Of a stretch of 64,000 nt of DNA, positions 31,844-42,812 are shown in pieces. The stretch spans positions 585,655-649,654 of the forward strand of contig JNVV01000012.1 in the NCBI GenBank assembly GCA_000733355.1, written 5' to 3'. The notes under the pieces were generated by a model that saw nothing but the letters and a program-made list of their open reading frames with translations, was not told the origin of the DNA and did not search any database. The stretch comes from Falciphora oryzae (taxonomy: Eukaryota > Ascomycota > Sordariomycetes > Magnaporthales > Magnaporthaceae). The number at the start of each line of letters is the position of its first letter. The first letter of the stretch is position 1. The translations under genes were made by a program, and so were the position numbers.

Positions 31844-32128
31844 TATCACACGGAAGAACCTGCGGACTCACCTAATCGGCCCCACAAAAGGTCCGGGAAC
31901 TGGTATAAGTGCCCAACGGCCCCGAGACCCAAAGGCCGAAGGCCGGAAGGTCAGTGTGAATCATGTACTTAATACTTCGCACGGATTACAAGGTGGTTTA
32001 TATAAACCCTGCCATCTCCTATGTTTTCTATAAGAGATTCCTTCTTCCTTAAGCATCTTTTAAGCTTATAAAAAGATTATTTGCAATATAGAAATCCTTT
32101 TCCAAGCCGTTTTTAACCCCTTATTACA
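31844..32128 (+). repeat. Gypsy A 5' LTR
   Basis: 285 bp; starts TATCACACGGAAG (other copies TGTTACACGG) and ends CCTTATTACA. Contains the perfect palindrome GGTTTATATAAACC at 31995-32008, overlapping the likely TATA box. Confidence 0.88.
31995..32008. promoter_or_regulatory. Palindromic TATA motif in A-type LTR
   Basis: GGTTTATATAAACC is a 14-bp perfect palindrome, retained in the A-type LTRs at 38551-38564 (inverted), 58728-58741 and 59830-59843 despite heavy mutation around it. It could serve as a TATA box in either direction. Confidence 0.55.
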
Positions 32129-34920
32129 AATAATTTTTTTACGCTTTGCCCCTTAACGAGAACTTTACTATCTTTCTTTTTAAACTTTGGAAAGGCCCTG
32201 TTAGTTAGCACCTTTAAGCCTCAACTATTGCCTTGTTTAGCTAATAAAACCTTGAGGCCACATAATAGATATTTAACTGTTACCGGTGTTTTCGAACGTG
32301 TGAAAGCGAAAAGAATATATAAGAGGGTTGTTTTACCCTCTTAATCGCCTTGGAGAAATTACGGGATTTTAAAAAAGGCCGGAAATTTTCCCTTATATTT
32401 TTGGGATTTTACGCTGCCTAGGAATACAGGGAACGGGACCTTTTTATTTCGTTTATAACGATATCTCCTTCCCTACCAAGCGATTTTAGCATATCGGCTG
32501 CGGAATTAACGGAATCCCCTTTTTTGCCTAACGATTCCGGTATACCTGCCGATACTATACCGGCCTAATTTAAAAAAGCGGCCGGAAAAGCCCCCGAAGG
32601 CCCCTTCCGGTTTGCACTAGAAAAACGTTAAAATACCCCTATACTTAACGATTAAAGGGCATTTATCCATTATTCGGCACCCCCTTTTAACATAGCCTTC
32701 GAATAATAAGCCTTTACGTCCGTAAAACGCTTTTACAACCCCCGGGGCTAAATAACCGAAATTTAACAAAGATTTATTAATACGCACGAAGCAATTTCGG
32801 CTTTATCCTGAAATATAAGCTAAAAAATCCTCGCTAACTGGGAACAAATCCGCGAAATCGGGATTTAGTACTACCGCCTTACCTACGCGTACAATACTGT
32901 CGTTTCTTTATATAAAAAAAGCTTAATCGTTTCCGCCGATTAACAAAAGGCATTCCGGCAACGAATTATCAGAAAAAGCCAGGCATTTGCATAATAAATT
33001 TGGGCTACGGTCGCTATTTTAGCCGAAAAGCAACAAACCCGTTCGGAAGCTTTAGTTTAGCTCCGAAACGTTACTTAAACCTAATAAAACTACCTGCAAA
33101 ACTTATAAATACGGCTTTCCACTTTTAAAAAAGGAATTTCCAACTGGGCCGTTAATAAAAATGCCTAAATCCAGAATCTCCTAACTAAAAAGCATATTTC
33201 GCCTGAAGCTTTTACCAAAACCGAGCGACGTATATTGGCTTAAACTCACCAGCTTGTTAAGGACGCCGTACGGGAAAGCCGGCGATTTGCGGTATAAAAA
33301 AAGCGGCTTAAATCACCTACGGTACTTTCGGCCTTCCAAAGGTCGTCCTTTTTACCGGGCTTACGTAAAGCACTTTCAAAAGGGAAAAACCCGTCGCTTT
33401 CACGGAGAAACCATTGCCCCAATCGGCGTTTAAAACGTCGGTATCATTACGTTAGGGCTTTTAAAACCCCCTATTATCCGATAATTTCTAATGGTAGCAA
33501 ATTCGGGCTATTGCTTTCGCTACCTAATAACAATACAAAGCCGCTACGGCAAATCCTAAACACTTTAGAAAGTTCGGAAAACTCGTTTAAAAGCCTCCCT
33601 AAAGGCTACTTAACGAACTTCCCGAACATATTGCTATTTTTTGGAACTTTTAAAACTTTCGGACTTTTTTTCGGAAAACGATACCCCCGAAAATAACGGA
33701 CGAGCTTCTAAAAACTCCGATTTGCGGGATTTTATTAAAGCTATCTAATAAGGAATTGCTTACCTGTATAATCGGATCCTGTTAATAACAAGCTATATAA
33801 TAGCTCCTGGACTGCATTGCTAATGTAGTCGGCTACACTTTTCAGTGCGCCGTGGCCAGATTGAACTCAACAGATCCTTACGGCCGTTATTAACCCAGTT
33901 TAGCTTAATAAGCTACCTAGTTACGACGGCAAAAACCTGGCTAAATTTAAGTTATAGTAACTTCGCGTTACCTTTTATATGGAAACTTACGTCGAAAGCT
34001 TTCCTAACGATATAGTTAAAATCAATTGGGGTGGGTTTTTATTTACGGAAAACGTATAAATTTGGCATTATTAACGCTTTCGGTCCTTTCGAAACGCGTA
34101 GTTCGAAAATAATTAGCGGGTTTATTTGGCGGCACTATAGGAACGCTTCCCGGACGCTACTAAATACTACCATAACGCTAAAAAAAATGCGGGAGTTTAA
34201 ATATAAAAAAGATACCGTTTAGTACTTTACTAAGCTTTTTAACCTTAACGAAACGGTTTAATAATCCGGCGTTATATTTAAAGAGCATATTTCCCGCACC
34301 TTTCAAAAGGAAATTACCAAATTGGTATATTCCCGTTACGGAAAAGTCCCTAATACGGACGAAAAATTCTTTGCTGTAATCCAAAAGGCCGGCAAAATCT
34401 ACGAGGTTATGTTTTAAAACCCGGGGCTAACCCCGAAAAATAAGGGAAAAAACGAGCCCGTTTTAATTCCGGAGCGCTCGAACGTGGGCCGTCGCTGCGG
34501 TAAAAGCTTTAAAAATAAAAACTCAAATCTATCCTTAAGCTCCCGTTTCGGAAAAAAGGCTAACGATAAAAAGGCCGCCGATAAAAAAAATAACATTTGA
34601 ATTATTACCAAATTGGCACTTAAAGGAATCGAATAACGCGATATTAACGTACGAAAATTGGCTAAAGCCGATTGCTAGCGCTGCGGAAAAGAAGGGCACT
34701 ATACGTTAAAATGCTACGCCAAAAAGGATACCAACGGCAAAGAACTCCCTTTTACACCAGCAAAAACGGCTAGTGCCAAATCCATCCTTAAACGCTTTAC
34801 AACAGACGAATAAAAGGAACAGCTACAAGCTAAAAAGGCTAAAATCGCTGGCTTTACTTTAAAAGCCCCGAGCGAATTACGAATTTGTAAACTATTAAAT
34901 TCGAAATCGTACGATAATTG
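32129..34920 (+). pseudogene. Gypsy A gag
   Basis: Low-complexity, stop-riddled plus-strand coding remnant. The clearest landmark is a CCHC knuckle near 34670-34730, reading C-x-RCGKEGHYTLKC with the first loop Trp now TAG. Upstream segments are Lys- and Leu-rich and compatible with a capsid protein. No start codon can be fixed. Confidence 0.65.
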
Positions 34921-34930
34921 TTAACAACCA

Positions 34931-35290
34931 TTGACCGTCGCTGTTGTACGAAGGCTTTTAACGAATAAGGAATTCGCAAAGCTAATCTTTCGCATGTACA
35001 TACGGGCGAGGGGATCGAAAAAGATACCTATCCGGGTCCTTTTAAATGGAAGCAGCGATACGAAGGTTATATTAAACAAAATAGCGAAGCAACTTCCGGG
35101 TTACTTGGTTAATAAAACTACCACTCGCGTAATAACCTCATTTTTAAAAAAAATCGAACTAAAAGCCGGAAAGCAACTAGTTATTAACGTTACCCTCTGG
35201 TACAAAACGCACTATTTTACGGAAACGTTCGAAATTGGCCCTATAGATCCAAATTACGATATTATCCTGCCTTTCGCATAGCAAAAGTAA
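34931..35290 (+). pseudogene. Gypsy A protease domain
   Basis: An open 116-codon stretch with VLLNGSSDTKVILNKIAKQL, an aspartic protease active site with Asp replaced by Asn (usual form DSGSxxN), and GPIDPNYDIILPFA, the C-terminal protease strand with Gly lost. It ends at a TAG that replaces the Trp expected after it. Confidence 0.75.
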
Positions 35291-35649
35291 TACCCACCGC
35301 TAAGGTTATTAGATCGCGACTTTCGGGATATCCGAATAGATTTGGACAAATGCCGGAAATACAACAAACCCCGGGCACGGAAGCTATAGGATTTACGGCC
35401 GCCTAAAGGTTTACGCTTTCGGGAAAATATAAAAACAGTTAAGTTTGCGATTATTGCCGCTATTAAATACGGGCACGGTATTCCTTCCTTTAACGAAATA
35501 AATAAAGCAGATTCGGACGGCTTCGAATCGGTGCCGTAGGAATTTAGGGAATTTTTCTCTATTATAACGGAAGCAGCTGCTACCCGTTTTTCCGATTATT
35601 AGCTTTAGTACCACGAAATTTATTTTAAAAAAGGAGCTTAATTAACCTA
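35291..35649 (+). pseudogene. Gypsy A protease-to-RT spacer
   Basis: Continues the pol frame (RLLDRDFRDIRIDLDKCRKY and a stretch to about 35640) without a domain I can name. Interrupted by pogo P4 at a TA. Confidence 0.5.
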
Positions 35650-35651
35650 TA

Positions 35652-37511
35652 ACGTGGTTCACAAGCGAGTGACGCACACAAGCGAATGACGCGTTTTCCA
35701 TCGCAACTCGCGTCTCCCACTTCCAACCTCAATTGCTCAACAACCACAAATGGCATCGACATCCAACGAAGCTAAAATTGCTCTTGCCATACGGGCAATG
35801 CAATCTAACGCGCAATTAAACGTGCGTTCGGCCGCCAAAGTTTACGACGTCCCTAAAGCCACGCTGCGTCGCCGACGCGCTAGCCAACCTGCTCGACGCG
35901 ATTGCGTACCGAAATCCCGGAAATTAACGGAATCCGAAAAGGAGGCGCTTGTCAAATACATACTCGAGCTGGATTCTCGCGCATTTCCTCCCCGGCCTTC
36001 TAGTGTTAAAAATATGGCCAACCGATTACTCGCCGAACGCGACGCGCGCGCCGTCGGCAAAAACTGGGTCGCGAACTTCGTCAAACGCCGCGCAAAGCTC
36101 GGTACACGCTGGATTCGAAAGTACGACTACCAAAGGGCCAAATGCGAAAATCCCAAGCTCGTTTCTGCGTGGTTCGACCTTATGCGGAACACTATCGACA
36201 AATATAGCATCTAAAATAACGACATCTACAATTTCGACGAAACCGGCTTCCTTATGGGCATAATCGCCGCCGTTATGGTCATTACAACATCGGAAAGCCG
36301 TAGCAAAGCAAAGCTGGTCCAGCCTGGCAATCGGGAATGGGCTATAGTTATCCAAAAGGTCAACTGTTGCGGTTAGGCGATCCCCCCTTTCATTATCGTT
36401 AAAAGGCAATACCACCTAGCCAATTGGTACTCGGAAACCGACCTTCCACGCGATTGGGTCATCGCAACAAATTCCAACGGGTGGACTACGAACGAACTCG
36501 GCCTGGAATGGATTCGGCATTTCGATAAACACACTGCAGCTTATTCTACGGGGTTATATCGTTTGTTAGTGCTGGACGGCCACGAAAGCCACCATTCGAC
36601 GGATTTCGAGCTTTATTGCTAAAAACACAACATTATTACGCTTTGCATGCCTCCGCATTCGTTTTACTTCCTTTAGCCGCTTGACGTTGGGTGCTTCAGC
36701 CCAATGAAAAAGGCGTACGGTCGACAAATCGAAGACCTAATGAGGTCGCACGTTAACCACGTAACTAAGGTCGAGTTCCTTTCCGCGTTTAAAGCGGCAT
36801 TCTTTGCTTTTATAACCAAAAAAAATATCCAAAAAGGCTTCCGAGGGGCTAGCCTTGCTCCTTTCAATCCAAATTCGGTTTTGGAAAAGCTGGATATAAA
36901 ACACGGACTCCAACTCCCCCGAGGACGCCCCTAAACGACCCCGAACCTTGGACTTCCAAAACGCCCCGGACAGCCAAGGAAGCAACTTCGCAATCCGAAC
37001 ACATTAAAACTCGGATCTCCAATCACCAGGGCAGCTTTCCAACTCCTATTCATACGGCTGTGGACCAAATTGCAAAGGGGGCGAAAGCGATAATGCATAA
37101 GGTGGCCCTTTTTCGAGACGAAATATTTACGCTTTAAAAGGCGAACGAAGCATTAAGCAAACGCCGGAGGGCCAAAAAAACACGTGTCCGACTTGGAGGG
37201 TCACTTACCATCGAAAAGGTACGAGATGTTTTGGACCAGCAGGAGTTAGATGGATAGCTATAGCAAAAAATGCGCGACCATGGGGTCCAGGAAAGGAGGG
37301 CGACGACGACTCGTCGGCGATGTGGCACTTGCGGCAAAACCGGACACAATGCGCGCACCTGTCAGGAAAAAGTAGAAATGTCCGATGTATATAGTTCTAA
37401 ATAGTTTGAATGGATTCCTAGCGTTGTTAGGTTGGCATGCGCGTCGATTGACCGGAGGTCGGGTGTGGGTGCGTTACTCGCTTGTGTGCGTCACTCGCTT
37501 GTAAACCACGT
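35652..37511 (+). mobile_element. Pogo-like DNA transposon P4
   Basis: 1860 bp between TA duplications (35650-35651, 37512-37513). Ends ACGTGGTTCACAAGCGAGTG with two motif copies each; motif CACAAGCGAGTGACG, as in MITEs M1 and M7. It is one base shorter than P1 and P2, matching a 1-bp deletion in the transposase frame. Confidence 0.95.
35750..37404 (+). pseudogene. P4 pogo/Fot-like transposase
   Basis: Starts MASTSNEAK; the first 154 codons (35750-36214) are open and hold the psq HTH (VRSAAKVYDVPKATLRR) and the CENP-B-like HTH (SVKNMANRLLAERDARAVGK). DDE landmarks NFDETGF, VLDGHESHHS and PLDVGCF follow, with TAG at 36374-36376 and before PLDV. The knuckle CGTCGKTGHNARTC can be read at about 37325-37370 in a shifted frame. 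Length is 1655 bp against 1656 in P1 and P2, so a single-base deletion shifts the frame. Confidence 0.88.
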
Positions 37512-37513
37512 TA

Positions 37514-38423
37514 GCCCCTTATACCTAATAAATAAAAAGGAATTAAATGTCCTAAAGCCGTAGCTGGAAAAGCAGGTACGAATCGGTCGGGCTAGGCTAC
37601 ATAAAACTGCTAACAGTTCGCCCTTTATGTTCGCAAAAAAAAACCCCTCGATTTTTTAAAGGTGGTAGTCGATTATAAGGACGTAAACGCTAAAACGATT
37701 CCAATTCGGTGCTTTATCCCGTTTATTACGAAACTTTAGAATCGATTTCGAAATACCAAATGGAAAACGAAAATCTACCTTAAAACCGGGTTTAACCTAA
37801 TTTGGATAAAAAAAGGCACAAATGGCTTACGGCTTTCCGTTGCAAATACGGCGTTTTCGAGTTTACGGTTATGCTTATAAGCTTTATTAACGCCCCCGCC
37901 ACCTTTTAAAGCATAATAAACTATATTTTTATAGATTTTATCGATGCCAGGCTTTTCGTATATTTGGCTAACTTCCTAATATACGTAAAAATTAAAAAAT
38001 AACACGATAGTTTAATAAAGGAGCTGCTTCGCCGCTTTATTAAATATAACCTAGCCGTAGACTTTCGCAAATGCGTTTAAAGGGTGCACGAAATCGAGTT
38101 TTTTAGTTACATAATAGGACCCGAAGGTATCGCAATATCTAAAGATAAAATTAATGCTATTATCTAATAAAAAGCCCCTAACTGCTTTAAAAACTCCCAA
38201 TCGTTTATCGGCTTTGCCAACTTTTATAAAAGGTTTATTAAAGGGTTTTTAGAAATCGTTAGGTTTATAACGACGGCTAACGCCCTGCTTAAAAGCTAAT
38301 AGCGATAAACCCCGGAAATGGAATAAGCTTTCGAAACTTTTAAAATCGCTTTCGTTTCGCTTCCGATATTCCGGCATTTCGACCTATCTTTTCCAATATA
38401 AATTAAAGTAAACGCTTCAGATT
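37514..38423 (+). pseudogene. Gypsy A reverse transcriptase domain
   Basis: Fragments of RT: SPFMFAKKNP near 37620, KVVVDYKDVNAKTIP (fingers), and a palm region with the expected FxDDxL site destroyed. Many stops and shifts. The RT/RNase H frame is interrupted at 38424-38428 (TTGCC) by the solo LTR and resumes at 48250. Confidence 0.75.
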
Positions 38424-38653
38424 TTGCCTGTAACAAGGGGTCAAAGACGGCTTGGAGAAGGATCTCTATATTGCAGATAATCTTTCTATGGGCTCAAAAG
38501 ATGCTTGAGGAAGAAGGAATCTTTCATGGAGGACATAGGAGATGGCAGGGTTTATATAAACCACCCTGTGATCCGTGCGAAGTATTGAGTACATGATTCA
38601 CACTGCCCCTCCGGCCTTCGGCCTTTGGGCCTAGGGGCCGTTGAGCACCTATA

Positions 38654-39088
38654 TGTTACGACCATACAGGTGGCGGGGACAGGAGGCCTGGGTCAAGCCC
38701 CGGGAAGGAAGCACCCTCAACCCCGCACTTGGAAAAGGAAGGGTCATGTGGAAGGACACGTGACCTTAAGGTGATATGTTTGATATGCGACATAGCAGAC
38801 ATAGCACAGGTCTTTAAAGTGATATATCTAATATGCGACATAGCAGATATAGCACAGATTGGGAAAGACCAGGTCGTGTATATAAGGGAAAGGTTTTTCC
38901 ACGGTTAAATAGCTTTAACTAAGGCATCGGCATCAGTTAACTTAAGTTAGTTCTAAGGTACCCCCTTAGGCAAGCAATTTAAGCTTCTGTTACCAGTTTC
39001 CCGGTTCCCTTGAAGCAACCCCTGTTAAGTGTACTGTTTAGCACCTTCCCTAGGTGTCCTACCCTAAGAGCAAAGCCTAATTGTAACA
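38654..39088 (+). repeat. Gypsy C 5' LTR
   Basis: 435 bp. Holds two copies of a 48-bp tandem repeat (about 38769-38866) based on GATATGCGACATAGCAGACA. TATA-like GTGTATATAAGG at 38876-38887. Confidence 0.93.
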
Positions 39089-39137
39089 TTTTGACTAATT
39101 TTGTTTAGCACTTACCGAGGGCGAATAATACGACAAA

Positions 39138-40852
39138 ATGTCGGCGTCCGGTTCCAAGCAAACGGATTAGCCCTTTACCGTCGAGTACGAAGGGAAGAAG
39201 TATTAGTATTGGGAGGTCAAATCGGGGATTTGCAGCGCAGTCACAGTGGCCAGCAGGGTTTCGGTTAGTTGGATTGGGCCCTGACAGGCGCTATAAATAG
39301 CGCTGTCGGGGCTCCAAGCTTAGTGGGTGGAACAGGCTTGTATTGCAGGTGAGGGGCGCCAACAATCGCTTCCCTCATATACCCACCGACATCGATCCCG
39401 CGGGTTCTCCGCCGTGGGGGCTTCTGGTGCCGCAAGCGATTTTCCGAAAAATTATTTTGTATGGGGTTTCCAAAAAATCGACCCACGACCACCAAACCCA
39501 TCTCCGCGTTAAGCCTCCAATTCTGACTTGTGCAAATTGACTCCTGACCAATTCTGTGTAGGGTAGATGTGCAGGGTAGGCGAGTCAGTGCGACCCACAA
39601 CGGCTAACTTGGGTGCTTAGGCATCCTACAGGGGCTACAGGCCACCTTCAGGCTTTTAGTAAGCGCTATAGATGCTGTAAGCCACCCCCGGGTACGCTAT
39701 AAGCCCTGCCCGCTACTCCTGTGCACAACCCCACAACAGTACAGGGTAGATAATCTAATAAGAGTAGTACATGGTAGGTTGGGCCTATGCACCCAACCTA
39801 AGCTAAATACATTAGTTCTTTTAACACCTACTTTTCGTTTTACGAGGCTTATTTCGGTACAGAGGAAAAAAAAGTGGCCTACGCCGCTATACGTTTCGGA
39901 GGAAAAGTTAAAAATTGGTTCCAGCTTACGTAGGCGGACTACTTTTAGGGCGTGGAATCTAAAAAGCAGATACAGATTGTGTTTGTTAATTTCGAAAGAT
40001 TCGGAAAAGAAGTCGGCAAGGTTTTCGGCTAGGTCGACGAGCGATTAGTTGCGGAAAAAGAAATCCTTAGCCTTTGATAAAAAGGGCCAGCCTTTATGTA
40101 CGCTTTAAAGTTCTAACGCTTCGTAACCAAGCTCGATTGGACCGACCAGATTAAAATGGCGCACTTTTACTGGGGTTTCTGAAAAAATGTAAAGGACGAG
40201 CTTTCCAAAGCGGACCGACCGGAGGATTTCCCGGACTATGTCCAAATGGCCGTCCGTATTAGCGACAGGCTGTACGAACGACGATTTGAAAAAAAGGTCA
40301 ACTAACTAAGGTGGTGAATAATAAAAACAACCATAAAAAAGACAAGCAGCAGCCAAATACGGTTTATAACATACACCCTAAACCTATAAACTTTAGCGCT
40401 GGAGCCACCTATTTGCAAAAGCAAAGCAATAAGAAAAGGCAGGACCTTAAGGACGGGAAATGCTTTAAATGTGGTTAAAAGGGCCATATCAAACGAGATT
40501 GCCCGTAGCGGCAGGCGGCAGTTACCCGACGGGGAAACGCTTAAGCGGAAAACAGCTTGTGCCTCGGAGCAGCTTTTAGCTGGATTTATTGCTGCGAGGA
40601 CTTGTGCGCGACGCACTAATTTGATAAGGACGCGACCGGCTGGTACCCCAAAAGGCGGGTAGCCGCGACGCGACGGATCCGGACGATCTTTGATAAAGGT
40701 CCCATTAGGATCGAGTACGATAGCGAGGGAGAATAAGTTTTCGCTACCGGATTTACGGAATTCGAGGAAAAAGATAATACCGCTGCGTGGGTTACCGAGT
40801 CTACCCACGACACCGATAACGAAATCGACAACGAGCTATTAGGTTAGACCCA
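39138..40852 (+). pseudogene. Gypsy C gag, interrupted by filler DNA
   Basis: Starts MSASGSKQTD-like at 39138, breaks at about 39205, resumes at about 39826 with AYFSFYEAYFGTEEKKVAYA-type capsid sequence. The CCHC knuckle CFKCG-x-KGHIKRDC is at 40460-40505. Ends at a TAG (40846-40848) that is in frame with the following MAKKRKEAEG ORF. Compared with gypsy D, about 180 bp of gag are missing at the filler. Confidence 0.85.
39206..39825. other. Non-RIP filler replacing part of gypsy C gag
   Basis: About 620 bp, absent from gypsy D, replacing about 180 bp of gag. Base composition is balanced, with none of the stop-generating transitions of its surroundings. It contains hairpins: GACAGGCGCTATAAATAGCGC (39272-39292) with its arms, and TAGGTTGGGCCTATGCACCC (39774-39793) leading to the complementary CCCAACCTA. 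No duplication beyond a possible ATTAGT at both junctions. Origin not recognised. Confidence 0.7.
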
Positions 40853-40854
40853 TA

Positions 40855-41480
40855 TGGCTAAAAAACGAAAAGAAGCCGAGGGTTTATTTCCAACTACAAA
40901 GCAACGAATGTATAACATATTCGATATTAGTAAGGCTTATACCTCGCTCGGATTTTCGGAATCGGACCGATGGTTTTGGAACCAGCCTAAGCCTATCGGA
41001 GGATTTATGCGGGAAGAGCCAGCACTTAACGACGACGGCAAGCCCCTGGACTGGTTCTGGGACGACCAGCAAGTTACCTACTACGGGGCTCCGTACGAAG
41101 GAATGCCCCCGAAAGGAAAACGCAGTACGGAACCATATAACCAAAACCACCCAGATGTGGATGTCGAGGCAGCAAAACACGACGAGCTCTTTTAGGCCAA
41201 GTGCGTAAACGATTGCTGCGAATAGCACCTGGCCGCAAAGTTAAAAAGCGACTTTTTTCCCGAAAAAAAAAACGGCGAGCCGATTAAAAACCTAAGGAGG
41301 GACTATTAGCTCCCTAAATGGAGGATTACCAAAGTGGACTACTCGCAATTTAAAGCGACTTTCGCACCCTCACCTTCCTACCCCATGCTATGCATTTCGG
41401 GGCTCCTATTATACCTTAATTGCGGAAAGCCCGAATGTAAGGTCCATATGGAGAAGAAGGCCCGGGCTTAAACGGAAGGC
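40855..41480 (+). pseudogene. Gypsy C linker ORF between gag and protease
   Basis: Reads MAKKRKEAEGLFPTTKQRM, with an open stretch 40855-41195, then QAKCVNDCCE, HLAAKLKSDFFPEK and YLNCGKPECKVHM. No known domain. In gypsy D the same protein is more damaged. Probably the N-terminal part of the pol polyprotein, placed after an in-frame stop. Confidence 0.65.
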
Positions 41481-41639
41481 CGTATGCGATCAGGCTTGCC
41501 TAGCTACGCGAGCTACGAAGCCGAACGATCCATAAAAAAGGGAAAAGCTCCCGAAGCAAAAAACTAAAGTGGCCACCCGACATAAGGGCACGGAATGGAC
41601 CCTAACAACAAGCAAAAACCCTAGCCGCAACAAACGTTA

Positions 41640-42060
41640 ACTAACACCAACATTTAATAGTAGTATTACGGTACAAAGGAAAAAGGCTGCACGCTATAAT
41701 TGATAGCGGGGCCCAAAGCAATTACTTTTCGCCGGAGGCAGCGAGGAGGTACGGCATTCCGGCAAGGAAAAAAAAGACGCCGTATAGCCTAAAGATTGTG
41801 GAAAAAAAACCGGTTACATTTAACAATGGCCATATCGATAAAAAGATTAATCATTTCAAGTTTCGATGCCAAAGGAAGAATTTCCGCGTTACTTTGGATA
41901 TTATGGACACAGGAGGGGAAAACGTGATTTTAGGCATCCCCTGGCTTAAAAAAAGCAACCTACGAATAGATTGGGTTACCGGCTAAATCCAATAGGGAAA
42001 TTTACAAAACCCCGTAACGGTTTAACAGCCCCAAACCCCGGATAGTAAACCTACGAAGCC
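41640..42060 (+). pseudogene. Gypsy C aspartic protease
   Basis: IIDSGAQSNYFSPEA active site near 41698, then KPVTFNNGHIDKKI and GGENVILGIPWLKKSNLRIDW (41900-41970 region), a complete retropepsin pattern. A frame break separates the Asp motif from the open 41798-41986 part. Confidence 0.85.
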
Positions 42061-42079
42061 ACAAAGGGCAGCTACGACG

Positions 42080-42812
42080 GTGGCAGGACAAAGTAGTCAG
42101 CTTAGGCAATCGGTATCGACGGAATCGCAACTATTTACAAGCGACGTCAACCCTAAAAAACGAGCAAACCTCGTCGCACGAATGCGGAACGTCCTAAAAA
42201 AGTATTTCCAATACTGGAAACTGTTTAAGAAAGATTTGGAAACAGTACTTCCGGAATATAAGCCATTCGACTACGAAATTAAGCTTAAACCAAAAATACA
42301 GCTTAAATACCAAAAGCTGTATTAATTAAGCCAAAAACAGCAGGAAGTGCTAAAGGAACAATTAAAAGAGGACCTGCTAAAGGGATTTATTAAGCCTTCC
42401 AACTTTCCTGTTAAATACGGGATATTGTTCGTACTAAAAAAAAACGGAAAGGAGCGGATATGTATCAATTACCGACCGTTAAACGAGGCAACCATTAAAA
42501 ATCGATATCCTTTGCTTTTTATCGACAAGCTACGGGATAAGCTTAGCAAAGCCAAATACTTTACGGCTTTGGACCTACGCAAAGTTTATAACCTGTTACG
42601 GATTAAAGAGGGTTAGGAATGGATAACAGCTTTTCGGACGAAATTCGGGGTTTTCGAATTTTTGGTAATAACTTTCGGGCTTACCAATGCGCTAGCCACA
42701 TTCCAGCGGATAATTAACCACGTATTGCGAAAGTACCTCGATATTTTTGTCCTCGCATATTTGGACGATATCCTAATTTTTTCGGGAATATTGGAAAAAT
42801 ATGAAAAGCATA
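42080..42812 (+). pseudogene. Gypsy C RT, part upstream of P1
   Basis: [65 protein letters not shown] and the intact active site YLDDI at 42757-42771. Only scattered stops (TAG for Gln). The RT frame is broken by pogo P1 at 42813 and resumes at 44676. Confidence 0.9.
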
